Shown: one piece after another, positions 25,297-34,954 of the stretch
Layout of the letters: every line of letters starts with the position of its first letter
Numbering within the stretch: the first letter of the stretch is position 1
Source of the DNA: Lachnospiraceae bacterium
GTDB taxonomy: Bacteria > Bacillota > Clostridia > Lachnospirales > Lachnospiraceae
Assembly (NCBI GenBank): GCA_028696165.1
Contig: JAQVHQ010000026.1
Coordinates: 1 to 45,735, forward strand
DNA: 45,735 nt
Direction: 5' to 3'
Position numbers and translations under genes: made by a program
The notes under the pieces: generated by a model
What the model was told of the DNA's origin: nothing
What the model saw: only the letters and a program-made list of their open reading frames with translations
Database searches by the model: none

Positions 25297-26202
25297 ATGG
25301 CGGGTGGATTTACGGTTCGAACAGACTTGGCATTGGAAAATCAGGAAAGTTTTCATCAGAAGCATGTAGAAGTGCGTGGAGTGGTTGTGGAGAAGTATAC
25401 AAAGGAAGATGCAGAAATCCAGACTACTATGGTAAAAATTGAGACAGAGAATGGAGCTCGGGCAATGGGAAAACCAATAGGTACGTACATTACTTTAGAA
25501 TCTCCGAACTTATCTATGCCGGAAGAAACCCATCTTCAGGAGATTGCTCAGGCTTTGGCCATGGAGATTCGTAAGCTGCTGCCAGCTCAGAAAGATATGG
25601 AAATCATGGTGGTAGGATTAGGAAATCATAATGTGACACCAGATGCATTGGGCCCCATGGTGGTAGAAAATTTGAAAATGAGCAGACATATTGTCAGAGA
25701 GTACGGCAGAGAGAGCATGGAAAATCCCCATATGACACTGATGAGCGGTTTGATTCCGGGTGTTATGGCACAGACAGGGATGGAATCTCTGGAAATAATA
25801 CGAGGCGTAGTGCAGGAAACAAAGCCGGATGCAGTTATTGTCATAGATGCCCTGGCGGCCAGAAGTATGAAAAGGTTAAGTCGTACCATTCAGGTTACGG
25901 ATACGGGAATCAATCCTGGATCTGGGGTGGGAAATCACCGAAATGGAATACACGAGGATAGTCTTGGCGTTCCGGTTATTGGGATTGGTGTTCCCACCGT
26001 AGTGGATGCAGCGACGATTGTTCATGATGCACTTGAGCATATGCTTCAAGTCCTGGAGGAAAAAGAAAAGGCGGAGTTTTTGGATGAACTACTCTCACCG
26101 GGCCTTCATACCATGTTTGTGACACCAAAGGATGTGGATGAAGTAATAGCAAGAGTCAGCCTCGTACTGGCAAATGCTATTAAGCTTGCATTGACTGTCT
26201 GA
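25297..26202 (+). CDS. gpr: Germination protease GPR
   Basis: The 301-residue enzyme starts the breakdown of small acid-soluble spore proteins when the spore germinates. The N-terminal FTVRTDLALE region is the propeptide/processing area. The core motifs VVGLGNHNVTPDALGP and VIVIDALAARSM hold the conserved aspartates of this unusual aspartic-type protease, and GVGNHR is also typical. GGAGG precedes the ATG. The following gene is spoIIP, the same order as in Bacillus. In known systems gpr is expressed in the forespore, but no confident forespore promoter was identified in the 160 nt upstream. Confidence 0.94.
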   Translation: MAGGFTVRTDLALENQESFHQKHVEVRGVVVEKYTKEDAEIQTTMVKIETENGARAMGKPIGTYITLESPNLSMPEETHLQEIAQALAMEIRKLLPAQKDMEIMVVGLGNHNVTPDALGPMVVENLKMSRHIVREYGRESMENPHMTLMSGLIPGVMAQTGMESLEIIRGVVQETKPDAVIVIDALAARSMKRLSRTIQVTDTGINPGSGVGNHRNGIHEDSLGVPVIGIGVPTVVDAATIVHDALEHMLQVLEEKEKAEFLDELLSPGLHTMFVTPKDVDEVIARVSLVLANAIKLALTV

Positions 26203-26219
26203 GTTTACTGGTTCCAAGT

Positions 26220-26248
26220 TCATATTTTTTTTAAGTCGGACATATAAC
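26220..26248 (+). promoter_or_regulatory. Candidate sigma-E promoter of spoIIP
   Basis: TCATATT (26220-26226) exactly fits the sigma-E -35 consensus KMATATT. It is followed after 14 nt by CATATAAC (26241-26248), six of eight to CATACAMT. The expected start is very close to the ribosome binding site (26254-26260), which leaves a very short leader and lowers confidence. Confidence 0.4.
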
Positions 26249-26271
26249 GGTAGAAGGAGGCTTGGAAAAAT

Positions 26272-27642
26272 ATGAATAAAAGATGGAAAGACAATTTGCG
26301 ATTTGGAATATTAGTAGCTGTTGGGGCTGTGGTTATATTATGGATAGGAGATGGTTTGGAAAAATATGTAATCACCCAGAAGAAATATCTGACAGGTTCC
26401 GTATATGCCAATGCCGCCAATCTTGCTGCAGATATGTATCTGTCATATCAATTCGAGGGAAGTCCAAATCATAATTGGGAAGAGAATGTCGCTCAGGTGG
26501 CAAGTATATACCTTGGAATTCTGGGAGGCACAGATAAAGAAATATTGGCGATAAACGAGGATATTGGCACTGCACAACTAATCGTAGAAGCTCATGCCAA
26601 TGCTATAGCAGCTCAGGTATTAGCTGAAAATCAGGGAGATACCATTTTGCAGGAGAATCAGGCTGGGAATATGGAAGAAGGACATGGTACCCAGTCAAAT
26701 GATAATTTGGAAAATGATTCAGAAATGCCAAACGGAGAAAACCCGGGAGGAGACAGCATCGAAAACGAAAAACCAGAAGAAAGTTTACAGGGAGATAATT
26801 CAGAAGAATCAGAAAAACCAGGTGGGAATACCGGACAAGTGTATGTAACTGAGGCTACGATACCGGCAGCTCAGATTGCCATGGAAGAACTACAAAGCTT
26901 TGAAGTTTTAAAAAATCAGTTTTTTACAGTAGATGCCAATACAGCAGTAAATGATTCGCTGATTAATCTTGAACAGTTTATGAATGTTGATTTGACCTTA
27001 CATCAGGATAACCAGGCACCACAAGTATTGATTTATCACACACATGGTTCGGAAAACTATATAGATTCTGTGGAAGGAGATCCATCCACCGGTGTCATAG
27101 GTGTAGGAGATTATCTCACACAGATTCTAAGAGAACAGTATGGCTATCAGGTGATTCACGTGACCCAGGCGTTTGATGTAGAGACAGGGCAGTTGGATCG
27201 CAATCATGCATATAATTATGCAGGAGAAGCATTGGAACAGATATTGGCAGAAAATCCAAGTATAGAAATCATTATTGACCTGCATCGGGATGGTGTGGAT
27301 GAATCACGCCATTTAGTTACTGATATTAATGGAAAACCTACAGCACAGATTATGTTTTTTAATGGATTGAGTTACACGGTCAATTCAGGTAATCTTGATT
27401 CTCTGCCTAACCCTTACATAGCCGAGAACTTAGCATTTTCCTTTCGTTTAGAGCTGCAGGCAGACCAGTATTATCCTGAATTTGTCCGCACCACCTATCT
27501 AAAAGGTTATCGCTATAATTTGCATTTTCGCCCTAAATCTCTTCTATTGGAATGCGGCGCACAGACGAATACCTTCCAGGAAGCGAAAAATGCCATGGAA
27601 CCCTTTGCGGATATCCTGCACAAAGTGTTAAATGGAGCATGA
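26272..27642 (+). CDS. spoIIP: Stage II sporulation protein P
   Basis: The 456-residue cell-wall amidase/endopeptidase works with SpoIID and SpoIIM to drive engulfment of the forespore. An N-terminal membrane helix (about residues 11-28) is followed by a variable region with an acidic, Asn/Glu/Gly-rich linker (about 125-190) and the catalytic SpoIIP domain. The catalytic domain contains VLIYHTHGSENY (zinc-binding histidine) and IIIDLHRDGVD. GAAGGAGG precedes the ATG. The pairing with gpr supports the call and shows the host makes spores. Confidence 0.93.
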   Translation: MNKRWKDNLRFGILVAVGAVVILWIGDGLEKYVITQKKYLTGSVYANAANLAADMYLSYQFEGSPNHNWEENVAQVASIYLGILGGTDKEILAINEDIGTAQLIVEAHANAIAAQVLAENQGDTILQENQAGNMEEGHGTQSNDNLENDSEMPNGENPGGDSIENEKPEESLQGDNSEESEKPGGNTGQVYVTEATIPAAQIAMEELQSFEVLKNQFFTVDANTAVNDSLINLEQFMNVDLTLHQDNQAPQVLIYHTHGSENYIDSVEGDPSTGVIGVGDYLTQILREQYGYQVIHVTQAFDVETGQLDRNHAYNYAGEALEQILAENPSIEIIIDLHRDGVDESRHLVTDINGKPTAQIMFFNGLSYTVNSGNLDSLPNPYIAENLAFSFRLELQADQYYPEFVRTTYLKGYRYNLHFRPKSLLLECGAQTNTFQEAKNAMEPFADILHKVLNGA

Positions 27643-27669
27643 CAAAACCCTGTCTATGTGGTATACTTG

Positions 27670-27720
27670 CTTCGAATATCCCATGTGGATTCCGGTAATA
27701 TTATTACGATATTATCGAAG
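27670..27720. other. Long imperfect hairpin upstream of lepA
   Basis: CTTCGAATATC (27670-27680) can pair with GATATTATCGAAG (27708-27720), leaving a two-base bulge. No T-run follows, so it is not an obvious terminator. It lies 35 nt upstream of the lepA ribosome binding site and could be part of the leader. Confidence 0.4.
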
Positions 27721-27769
27721 ATACAGGTAGAATCTGTTTGATAAGATTTGATACGAAGGAGCAATAGCA

Positions 27770-29578
27770 TTGATAGAACAAAGTAAAATAAGAAATTTTT
27801 GTATTATAGCACATATTGACCATGGCAAATCCACCCTGGCAGACCGAATTATTGAAAAGACAGGCCTTTTGACAAGCCGTGAGATGCAGTCACAGGTTTT
27901 GGATAACATGGATTTAGAGAGGGAAAGAGGCATTACTATTAAGGCACAGTCTGTACGTATTGTCTATAAAGCCCAAGACGGAGAAGAATACATTTTCAAT
28001 CTCATCGATACCCCGGGACATGTGGATTTTAATTACGAGGTGTCTCGAAGTCTGGCTGCCTGTGATGGAGCAATACTTGTGGTGGATGCTGCGCAGGGTA
28101 TTGAAGCGCAGACCCTTGCCAATGTTTATCTGGCCTTGGATCATGATCTGGATGTTATGCCTGTTATTAATAAAATTGATCTTCCAAGTGCGGATCCAGA
28201 TCGCGTTGTGGAAGAGATTGAAGATGTTATCGGAATCGAAGCACAGGATGCACCGCGTATTTCTGCCAAAACAGGACAGAATGTTGAAGAAGTCTTAGAA
28301 GCGATTGTAAAGAAGATTCCTGCGCCAGTGGGTGATGTGAATGCACCGCTGCAGGCATTGATTTTTGATTCTGTATACGATTCTTATAAGGGCGTAATTA
28401 TCTTCTGCCGAATCAAAGAAGGAAGTGTGAGACGTGGAACAGCACTTCGTATGATGGCAACCGGTGCGGTGGAAGAAGCTGTAGAGGTAGGATATTTCGG
28501 TGCAGGACAGTTTATCCCATGCGAAGAACTGACTGCAGGAATGGTTGGTTACATCACTGCCAGTATCAAAAATGTAGCAGATACCCGTGTGGGTGATACC
28601 ATAACAGATGATACCAACCCATGCGCAGAGCCGCTTCCGGGATATAAGAAAGTAAATCCGATGGTTTACTGTGGACTCTATCCGGCTGATGGAGCGAAGT
28701 ATCCGGATCTTCGTGATGCATTGGAAAAATTGCAGTTAAATGATGCTTCCTTATTTTATGAACCGGAAACATCCATTGCTTTGGGATTTGGTTTCCGCTG
28801 TGGATTCTTAGGTCTGCTTCATTTGGAAATTATTCAGGAGCGTTTAGAGAGAGAATATAATCTGGATTTGATTACCACGGCACCAAGTGTTATTTATAAA
28901 GTTCACAAGACGAATGGAGATATTATAGAATTGACTAATCCATCCAATCTTCCGGATCCTGCAGAGATTGATTATATGGAAGAACCTATGGTAAAAGCAG
29001 AGATTATGGTTACCACAGAGTTTATCGGTCCAATTATGGACTTGTGTCAGGAACGACGCGGTGAATATCAGGGTATGGAATATATGGAGACTACAAGAGC
29101 GCTGCTGACTTATCATTTACCATTGAATGAGATTATATATGATTTCTTCGATGCACTGAAATCACGTTCCAGAGGATATGCTTCTTTTGATTATGAGATG
29201 CTTGGATACCAGAGAAGTGAGCTGGTAAAATTAGATATTCTGGTAAATAAAGAAGAAGTCGATGCGCTGTCCTTCATTGTATTTTCAGGAACAGCATATG
29301 AACGTGGAAGAAAAATGTGTGAAAAGTTAAAGAAAGAGATACCAAGACAGTTGTTCGAAATTCCGATTCAGGCAGCTATTGGCAGTAAAGTAATTGCCCG
29401 GGAGACTGTAAAAGCAATGCGCAAAGATGTACTTGCAAAATGTTACGGTGGTGATATTTCACGTAAGAGAAAACTTCTGGAGAAACAGAAAGAAGGAAAG
29501 AAGCGTATGCGCCAGGTAGGTAATGTGGAAATTCCGCAGAAAGCCTTCATGAGTGTGTTGAAATTAGATGATGAGTAA
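27770..29578 (+). CDS. lepA: Elongation factor 4 (LepA), back-translocating GTPase
   Basis: The 602-residue translational GTPase acts on stalled or mis-translocated ribosomes. [15 protein letters not shown] is the P-loop (about residues 13-27), followed by [18 protein letters not shown] and [10 protein letters not shown] (G2-G4). The C-terminal LepA-specific domain ends in the conserved [20 protein letters not shown]-like segment (here [20 protein letters not shown]). It uses a TTG start after GAAGGAG. Confidence 0.97.
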   Translation: MIEQSKIRNFCIIAHIDHGKSTLADRIIEKTGLLTSREMQSQVLDNMDLERERGITIKAQSVRIVYKAQDGEEYIFNLIDTPGHVDFNYEVSRSLAACDGAILVVDAAQGIEAQTLANVYLALDHDLDVMPVINKIDLPSADPDRVVEEIEDVIGIEAQDAPRISAKTGQNVEEVLEAIVKKIPAPVGDVNAPLQALIFDSVYDSYKGVIIFCRIKEGSVRRGTALRMMATGAVEEAVEVGYFGAGQFIPCEELTAGMVGYITASIKNVADTRVGDTITDDTNPCAEPLPGYKKVNPMVYCGLYPADGAKYPDLRDALEKLQLNDASLFYEPETSIALGFGFRCGFLGLLHLEIIQERLEREYNLDLITTAPSVIYKVHKTNGDIIELTNPSNLPDPAEIDYMEEPMVKAEIMVTTEFIGPIMDLCQERRGEYQGMEYMETTRALLTYHLPLNEIIYDFFDALKSRSRGYASFDYEMLGYQRSELVKLDILVNKEEVDALSFIVFSGTAYERGRKMCEKLKKEIPRQLFEIPIQAAIGSKVIARETVKAMRKDVLAKCYGGDISRKRKLLEKQKEGKKRMRQVGNVEIPQKAFMSVLKLDDE

Positions 29579-29589
29579 GACGTGATTAG

Positions 29590-29635
29590 AACTGTCCATC
29601 AGTGTTGCAGTCGACAATGCTGGCGGGCAGTTTTT
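29590..29635 (+). terminator. lepA terminator
   Basis: AACTGTCC (29590-29597) pairs with GGGCAGTT (29625-29632), with an inner CAGTGTTG/CAATGCTG stem using two G-U pairs. Five T follow. Confidence 0.85.
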
Positions 29636-29703
29636 ATCTTGAAAGTAGATAAAGCCTCGGGCGGATTGCAGAGTATCTTACATGTCGGGAAAGAGAGGGT
29701 GTA

Positions 29704-30816
29704 ATGGAATTATATATACACATTCCGTTTTGCAAACAAAAATGTAATTACTGTGATTTTCTCTCATGGAATGGAGAGGCAAAACAGCGGGAAGAATATG
29801 TACAGGCACTTTTAAAAGAAATTACAGCGGTAAAAGAAAAGAAGGAAGTTACCAGTATCTTTATCGGTGGCGGAACTCCTTCGATACTGGAACCGCAGCA
29901 GATGAAGCGAATCATGGAAGGCATTCATGAAAAATTCAAACTGAGAGAAGATGCAGAAATAACCATAGAAGCAAACCCGGGAACCATAACCAGGGAAAAA
30001 TTAGAAGCATACAGAACTTGCGGAATCAATCGAATCAGTTTTGGACTACAGTCTATTCATGAGGATGAATTGAAACTTTTAGGAAGAATTCATACATTTA
30101 AAGAGTTTGAGGAAAGCTATCATATGGCCAGACAGGCAGGATTTCAAAATATAAATATTGATTTGATTATGGCAGTTCCCAACCAGACCATGGACCGCTG
30201 GAAAGAGACTCTTCAGACGATAACGGCTTTAAAACCAGAACATATCTCAGCATACAGCCTGATAATCGAGGAAGGAACCCCATTTTATGAGATGGATTAT
30301 GAGTTCTCGGAAGACTTGGAACGGGAAATGTATGAAGAAACTAAGAACTATCTAAAAAAACAAGACTATCAGCAATACGAAATTTCTAATTTTGCCAGAC
30401 CAGGTTACTCATGTCGCCACAATCTCGGATATTGGGATAGAGAAGAATATCTGGGACTGGGATTAGGCGCAGCTTCCTTGATAGATGAGCAGCGCTGGAA
30501 TAATACCCGTGATATTTTAGCATACTTATCCTATGCGAATGAACCAGAAAAAATACGAATAAATCAGGAAGTTCTTATGGAGCGTGAGCAGATGGAAGAA
30601 TTTATGTTCCTGGGACTTCGAAAGACTGCAGGAGTGTCGGTGAAAAAATTTCAGGAGAAGTTTGGTGACGATATTAAGACCGTGTATGGTAGGCAACTGG
30701 AGAAACTGACCAGGGATGGACTTTTGGAATATGATGAGCATAGAGTCTGGCTGACGGAGCGGGGGATATCGGTGAGTAATTATGCTATGGCAGAATTCCT
30801 GTTTGATGACGAGTGA
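29704..30816 (+). CDS. hemW: HemW-like radical SAM heme chaperone
   Basis: The 370-residue radical SAM protein carries the [4Fe-4S] motif CKQKCNYCDF (Cys10, Cys14, Cys17). It also has IGGGTPS and the R-x-SFGLQS motif of the coproporphyrinogen oxidase superfamily. The short N-terminus and the CxxxCxYCDF form place it with HemW, a heme-binding chaperone, rather than true HemN. Position directly after lepA is the common Firmicutes order. The hrcA-grpE-dnaK block that often follows is not here; uvrA follows instead. Confidence 0.9.
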   Translation: MELYIHIPFCKQKCNYCDFLSWNGEAKQREEYVQALLKEITAVKEKKEVTSIFIGGGTPSILEPQQMKRIMEGIHEKFKLREDAEITIEANPGTITREKLEAYRTCGINRISFGLQSIHEDELKLLGRIHTFKEFEESYHMARQAGFQNINIDLIMAVPNQTMDRWKETLQTITALKPEHISAYSLIIEEGTPFYEMDYEFSEDLEREMYEETKNYLKKQDYQQYEISNFARPGYSCRHNLGYWDREEYLGLGLGAASLIDEQRWNNTRDILAYLSYANEPEKIRINQEVLMEREQMEEFMFLGLRKTAGVSVKKFQEKFGDDIKTVYGRQLEKLTRDGLLEYDEHRVWLTERGISVSNYAMAEFLFDDE

Positions 30817-30865
30817 TAGGAGCAATTACCTTGTTTCAAGAATAAGAAGAAAAAGGTGAGAAAAG

Positions 30866-30905
30866 AGAACAAATGTTTGCAAAAGACCGCTTGATGTAGT
30901 ATACT
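30866..30905 (+). promoter_or_regulatory. uvrA promoter with LexA-like SOS box
   Basis: TTGCAA (30877-30882), a 17-bp spacer and TATACT (30900-30905) form a good promoter. AGAACAAATGTTTG (30866-30879) matches the Firmicutes LexA box CGAACRNRYGTTYC at 12 of 14 positions and overlaps the -35. A direct repeat of AAGAAGAAACACATA lies further downstream, before the ribosome binding site. Confidence 0.65.
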
Positions 30906-30962
30906 GCAAGAAGAAACACATAAAGAAGAAACACATAAAGATAGATTAAGAGGAGTTTTACA

Positions 30963-33803
30963 ATGTCAGACAAACATGATAAAAAACAGTTTATAAAAAT
31001 CAGAGGAGCCAATGAGAATAACCTGAAAAACCTGGATGTGGATATTCCAAGGGATGAATTAGTAGTGCTTACCGGACTTAGTGGTTCGGGAAAGAGTTCG
31101 TTGGCATTTGATACCATTTATGCGGAAGGTCAGAGAAGATATATGGAATCTCTGTCATCCTACGCGCGTCAATTTCTTGGACAGATGGAGAAACCAAATG
31201 TAGAAAGTATAGAAGGGCTTTCGCCGGCCATTTCTATAGATCAGAAGTCAACGAACAGAAATCCACGTTCTACTGTAGGAACTGTTACAGAAATTTATGA
31301 TTATCTTCGTTTGCTGTATGCGAGAATTGGTATTCCGCATTGTCCAAAGTGCGGAAAAGAGATAAAGAAGCAGACAGTTGACCAGATGGTAGATATCATT
31401 ATGAATATGCCAGAACGTACAAAGATCCAGTTGTTAGCCCCGGTAGTACGCGGAAGAAAAGGCCGTCATGAGAAGGTCTTAGAACGTGCGAAAAAAAGCG
31501 GATTTGTCCGTGTATTAGTTGATGGAAATCTATATGAATTAACAGAGACAATTACGTTAGATAAGAATATTAAGCATAATATAGAAATCGTTGTAGACCG
31601 TCTGGTTGTTAAAGCTGGTATACAGAAACGTCTTACAGATTCGATAGAAACTGTTATGGGATTATCTGATGGATTGCTCATGGTGGATACCATGGATGGA
31701 AATATTATGAATTTCAGCCAGAGTTTTTCCTGCCCGGATTGCGGAATCAGCATTGATGAGATTGAACCACGCAGCTTTTCTTTTAATAATCCATTTGGTG
31801 CCTGCCCAAGCTGTTTCGGATTGGGATATAAGATGGAGTTTGATCCGGAATTAATGATTCCTGACCCATCGGTAAGCATCGCAGATGGGGCCATTACGGT
31901 AATGGGATGGCAGTCCTGTACAGATAAGAAGAGTTATACGAGAGCAATTCTCGATGCGCTTGCCAAAGAATATAAGTTTAGTCTGGATACACCATTTCAG
32001 GATTATCCACAGAAAATTAAAGATGTACTTATATATGGAACAAATGGTAAAGAAGTTAAGGTTTATTATAAAGGCATGCGAGGAGAAGGCATTTACGATG
32101 TAGCCTTCGAAGGTCTGATTAAAAATGTAGAACGTCGCTACCGTGAGACAAATTCTGACTATACGAAACAGGAATACGAGACATTTATGCGAATTACCCC
32201 ATGTCCTGATTGCCACGGACAGCGTCTGAAACCAGAATCACTGGCTGTGACAGTAGGTGATAAAAATATATATGAAGTGACATCCCTTTCCATAGAGAGA
32301 CTACAGAAGTTCTTTAACGAAATTCAGCTTAGTGAGCAGCAGCTTTTAATTGGAGAACAGGTATTAAAGGAAATAAAAGCGCGTATTAACTTCCTCATGG
32401 ATGTAGGCCTGGAATATCTGACACTGTCCAGAGGAACAGCAAGTCTGTCCGGCGGGGAAGCTCAGCGTATTCGTCTGGCAACGCAGATTGGTTCCGGTTT
32501 AGTAGGCGTCGCATATATCCTGGATGAGCCAAGTATCGGACTTCATCAGAGAGATAATGATAAACTTTTAAAAACATTAAAGCGTCTTCGTGATTTGGGA
32601 AATTCTGTAATTGTAGTAGAACACGATGAAGATACGATGCTGGAAGCAGACTGTGTTGTGGATATCGGTCCCGGTGCAGGAGAACATGGTGGAAAACTGG
32701 TGGCAATTGGAACTGCCGAAGATATTATGAACTGTGAAGAATCCATAACAGGAGCATACCTTAGCGGTCGTATGAGCATACCGGTACCAAAGACTCGTAA
32801 AAAACCTACGGGATATCTGAAAATCAAACAGGCCGAGGTAAATAATTTAAAGAAGGTCAATGTAGATATACCGTTGGGAATCGTAACCTGTGTTACGGGA
32901 GTGTCAGGTTCAGGAAAGAGTTCTCTGGTAAATGAAGTGCTCTATAAGACCCTTGCAAGAAAGTTAAACCGTGCTCATGTGATTGCGGGAAAATGCAAAG
33001 CCATTGAGGGGATTGAACAATTAGATAAAGTTATTGATATTGACCAGTCACCAATTGGTCGGACCCCTCGTTCGAATCCAGCAACTTACACAGGTGTATT
33101 TGACCAGATTCGCGATCTGTTTGCATCTACCAGTGATGCAAAAGCAAAAGGTTATAAAAAGGGAAGATTTAGTTTTAATGTAAAAGGCGGACGTTGCGAG
33201 GCCTGCTCAGGTGATGGGATTTTAAAAATCGAGATGCATTTCCTGCCGGATGTCTATGTTCCTTGTGAAGTGTGTCATGGAAAACGATACAATCGAGAAA
33301 CATTAGACGTGTTGTACAAAGGCAAGAGTATCTATGATGTGCTTGATATGACTGTAGAAGAGGCACTTACTTTCTTTGAAAACGTTCCTTCTATCTATCG
33401 CAAAATCCAGACACTATATGATGTGGGATTATCCTACATTCGTCTGGGACAGCCATCCACCACATTATCCGGTGGAGAAGCCCAGAGAATAAAACTGGCA
33501 ACAGAACTTAGCCGAAGAAGTACCGGTAAGACAATTTACATTCTGGATGAGCCCACAACAGGACTACATTTTGCAGATGTTCACAAGCTGACAGAAATCC
33601 TGCAGCGACTGGCTGAAGGCGGTAATACAGTGGTAATCATCGAACACAATCTGGATGTAATCAAAACAGCAGACTATATCATCGACATAGGCCCAGAGGG
33701 CGGAGATAAAGGCGGACAGATTATTGCCACCGGAACCCCAGAGAAGATAGCGAAGAATCCGGTGTCATATACAGGGAAATATATTGCGAAATACTTGAAG
33801 TAG
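30963..33803 (+). CDS. uvrA: UvrABC excinuclease subunit A
   Basis: The 946-residue damage-recognition ATPase of nucleotide excision repair has two ABC modules: Walker [15 protein letters not shown] near residue 38 and [14 protein letters not shown] in the second half, with signatures [12 protein letters not shown] and [12 protein letters not shown]. Zinc-binding CxxC pairs are seen ([48 protein letters not shown]). Length and motifs are complete. uvrB is not adjacent, unlike in some Firmicutes. Confidence 0.97.
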   Translation: MSDKHDKKQFIKIRGANENNLKNLDVDIPRDELVVLTGLSGSGKSSLAFDTIYAEGQRRYMESLSSYARQFLGQMEKPNVESIEGLSPAISIDQKSTNRNPRSTVGTVTEIYDYLRLLYARIGIPHCPKCGKEIKKQTVDQMVDIIMNMPERTKIQLLAPVVRGRKGRHEKVLERAKKSGFVRVLVDGNLYELTETITLDKNIKHNIEIVVDRLVVKAGIQKRLTDSIETVMGLSDGLLMVDTMDGNIMNFSQSFSCPDCGISIDEIEPRSFSFNNPFGACPSCFGLGYKMEFDPELMIPDPSVSIADGAITVMGWQSCTDKKSYTRAILDALAKEYKFSLDTPFQDYPQKIKDVLIYGTNGKEVKVYYKGMRGEGIYDVAFEGLIKNVERRYRETNSDYTKQEYETFMRITPCPDCHGQRLKPESLAVTVGDKNIYEVTSLSIERLQKFFNEIQLSEQQLLIGEQVLKEIKARINFLMDVGLEYLTLSRGTASLSGGEAQRIRLATQIGSGLVGVAYILDEPSIGLHQRDNDKLLKTLKRLRDLGNSVIVVEHDEDTMLEADCVVDIGPGAGEHGGKLVAIGTAEDIMNCEESITGAYLSGRMSIPVPKTRKKPTGYLKIKQAEVNNLKKVNVDIPLGIVTCVTGVSGSGKSSLVNEVLYKTLARKLNRAHVIAGKCKAIEGIEQLDKVIDIDQSPIGRTPRSNPATYTGVFDQIRDLFASTSDAKAKGYKKGRFSFNVKGGRCEACSGDGILKIEMHFLPDVYVPCEVCHGKRYNRETLDVLYKGKSIYDVLDMTVEEALTFFENVPSIYRKIQTLYDVGLSYIRLGQPSTTLSGGEAQRIKLATELSRRSTGKTIYILDEPTTGLHFADVHKLTEILQRLAEGGNTVVIIEHNLDVIKTADYIIDIGPEGGDKGGQIIATGTPEKIAKNPVSYTGKYIAKYLK

Positions 33804-33901
33804 GCGGGGGCCCCTGCTCCGCCCAACCCCCAACTGCCGTGGCGTCCTTTAGCGTCCTTTCCCCACCTCACCCCCAAAAAGAAAAAAAATCCCCAAACCC
33901 C

Positions 33902-33930
33902 TTTTCATTTCCCAAACCTTTGTTTATAAT
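33902..33930 (+). promoter_or_regulatory. Probable promoter of the mreB-like gene
   Basis: A perfect TATAAT (33925-33930) lies 17 bp after TTTTCA (33902-33907). The 120 nt before it are strikingly C-rich on the plus strand and hold no recognised feature apart from a short GGCGG/CCGCC stem right after uvrA. Confidence 0.5.
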
Positions 33931-33966
33931 AGGAAAGAAGTAAGAGAAGTTCGAAAGGGGAATTCC

Positions 33967-34953
33967 ATGGCATTAGAAATGGGAATTGATTTAGGTACAT
34001 CATATATACTGGTGTATGCTAAAGGAAAAGGCATTGTATTAAAGGAGCCATCAGTAGTGGCTTATGATAAAGATACAGATAAAGTCCGCGCAATAGGCGA
34101 GGAAGCACGTCAGATGATTGGCCGTACACCGGGTAATATTGTTGCTGTGCGTCCACTTCGTCAGGGAGTTATTTCAGATTATACGATTACAGAGAAGATG
34201 CTCAAGCATTTCATTCAGAAAGCAATGGGTAAAAAAGCATTTCGTAAGCCACGTATTTCTGTATGTGTTCCAAGCGGAGTGACAGAAGTAGAAAAACGTG
34301 CAGTAAAGGAGGCAACTTATCAGGCGGGAGCCAGAGAAGTGGCTATTATTGAAGAACCTGTAGCAGCAGCGATTGGAGCAGGTATTGATATTACCAAACC
34401 ATGCGGGAATATGATTGTGGATATAGGTGGAGGAACTACGGATATTGCAGTCATCTCATTGGGGGGAACGGTTGTTTCTGACTCTATCAAAGTGGCAGGT
34501 GATGACTTTGATGAAGCCATAGTGCGTTACTGCAGACGACATCATAATCTGTTTATCGGTGAACGTACAGCAGAAGACATTAAGATTCGTATTGGAACCG
34601 CATATAAGCGTGCAGGTGTAGAGACCATGGAAGTAACCGGACGAAATGTTATCACGGGGCTTCCAAAGAAAGTTACTTTGTCTTCAGAGGAAATCAGAGA
34701 GGCATTTAAAGATGCTACTACTAAAATCGTAGAGGCAGTCCACGGAGTGTTGGAGAAGACACCACCTGAACTTGCCGCAGATGTAGCAGAGCGGGGAATC
34801 ATATTAACTGGAGGCGGTGCATTATTAAATGGTCTTGAAGAGGTCATTGAAGAACGTACCGGTATCAGCACAGCAACCGCAGAAAACCCAGCGATTGCAG
34901 TAGCAGTGGGAACTGGAAGATATGCGGAGACCATAGCAAAGTTAGGACAATAA
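33967..34953 (+). CDS. mreB: MreB-family actin-like cell-shape protein
   Basis: The 328-residue actin homologue forms membrane-bound filaments that guide lateral wall synthesis. GIDLGTSYILVY (phosphate 1), VDIGGGTTDIAVISLGG (phosphate 2) and LTGGGALLNGLEE (adenosine motif) are intact. CGAAAGGGG precedes the ATG. There is no mreC or mreD next to it, so it may be an Mbl- or MreBH-type paralogue rather than the mreBCD gene. recD2 begins one base after its stop. Confidence 0.92.
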   Translation: MALEMGIDLGTSYILVYAKGKGIVLKEPSVVAYDKDTDKVRAIGEEARQMIGRTPGNIVAVRPLRQGVISDYTITEKMLKHFIQKAMGKKAFRKPRISVCVPSGVTEVEKRAVKEATYQAGAREVAIIEEPVAAAIGAGIDITKPCGNMIVDIGGGTTDIAVISLGGTVVSDSIKVAGDDFDEAIVRYCRRHHNLFIGERTAEDIKIRIGTAYKRAGVETMEVTGRNVITGLPKKVTLSSEEIREAFKDATTKIVEAVHGVLEKTPPELAADVAERGIILTGGGALLNGLEEVIEERTGISTATAENPAIAVAVGTGRYAETIAKLGQ

Positions 34954-34954
34954 G

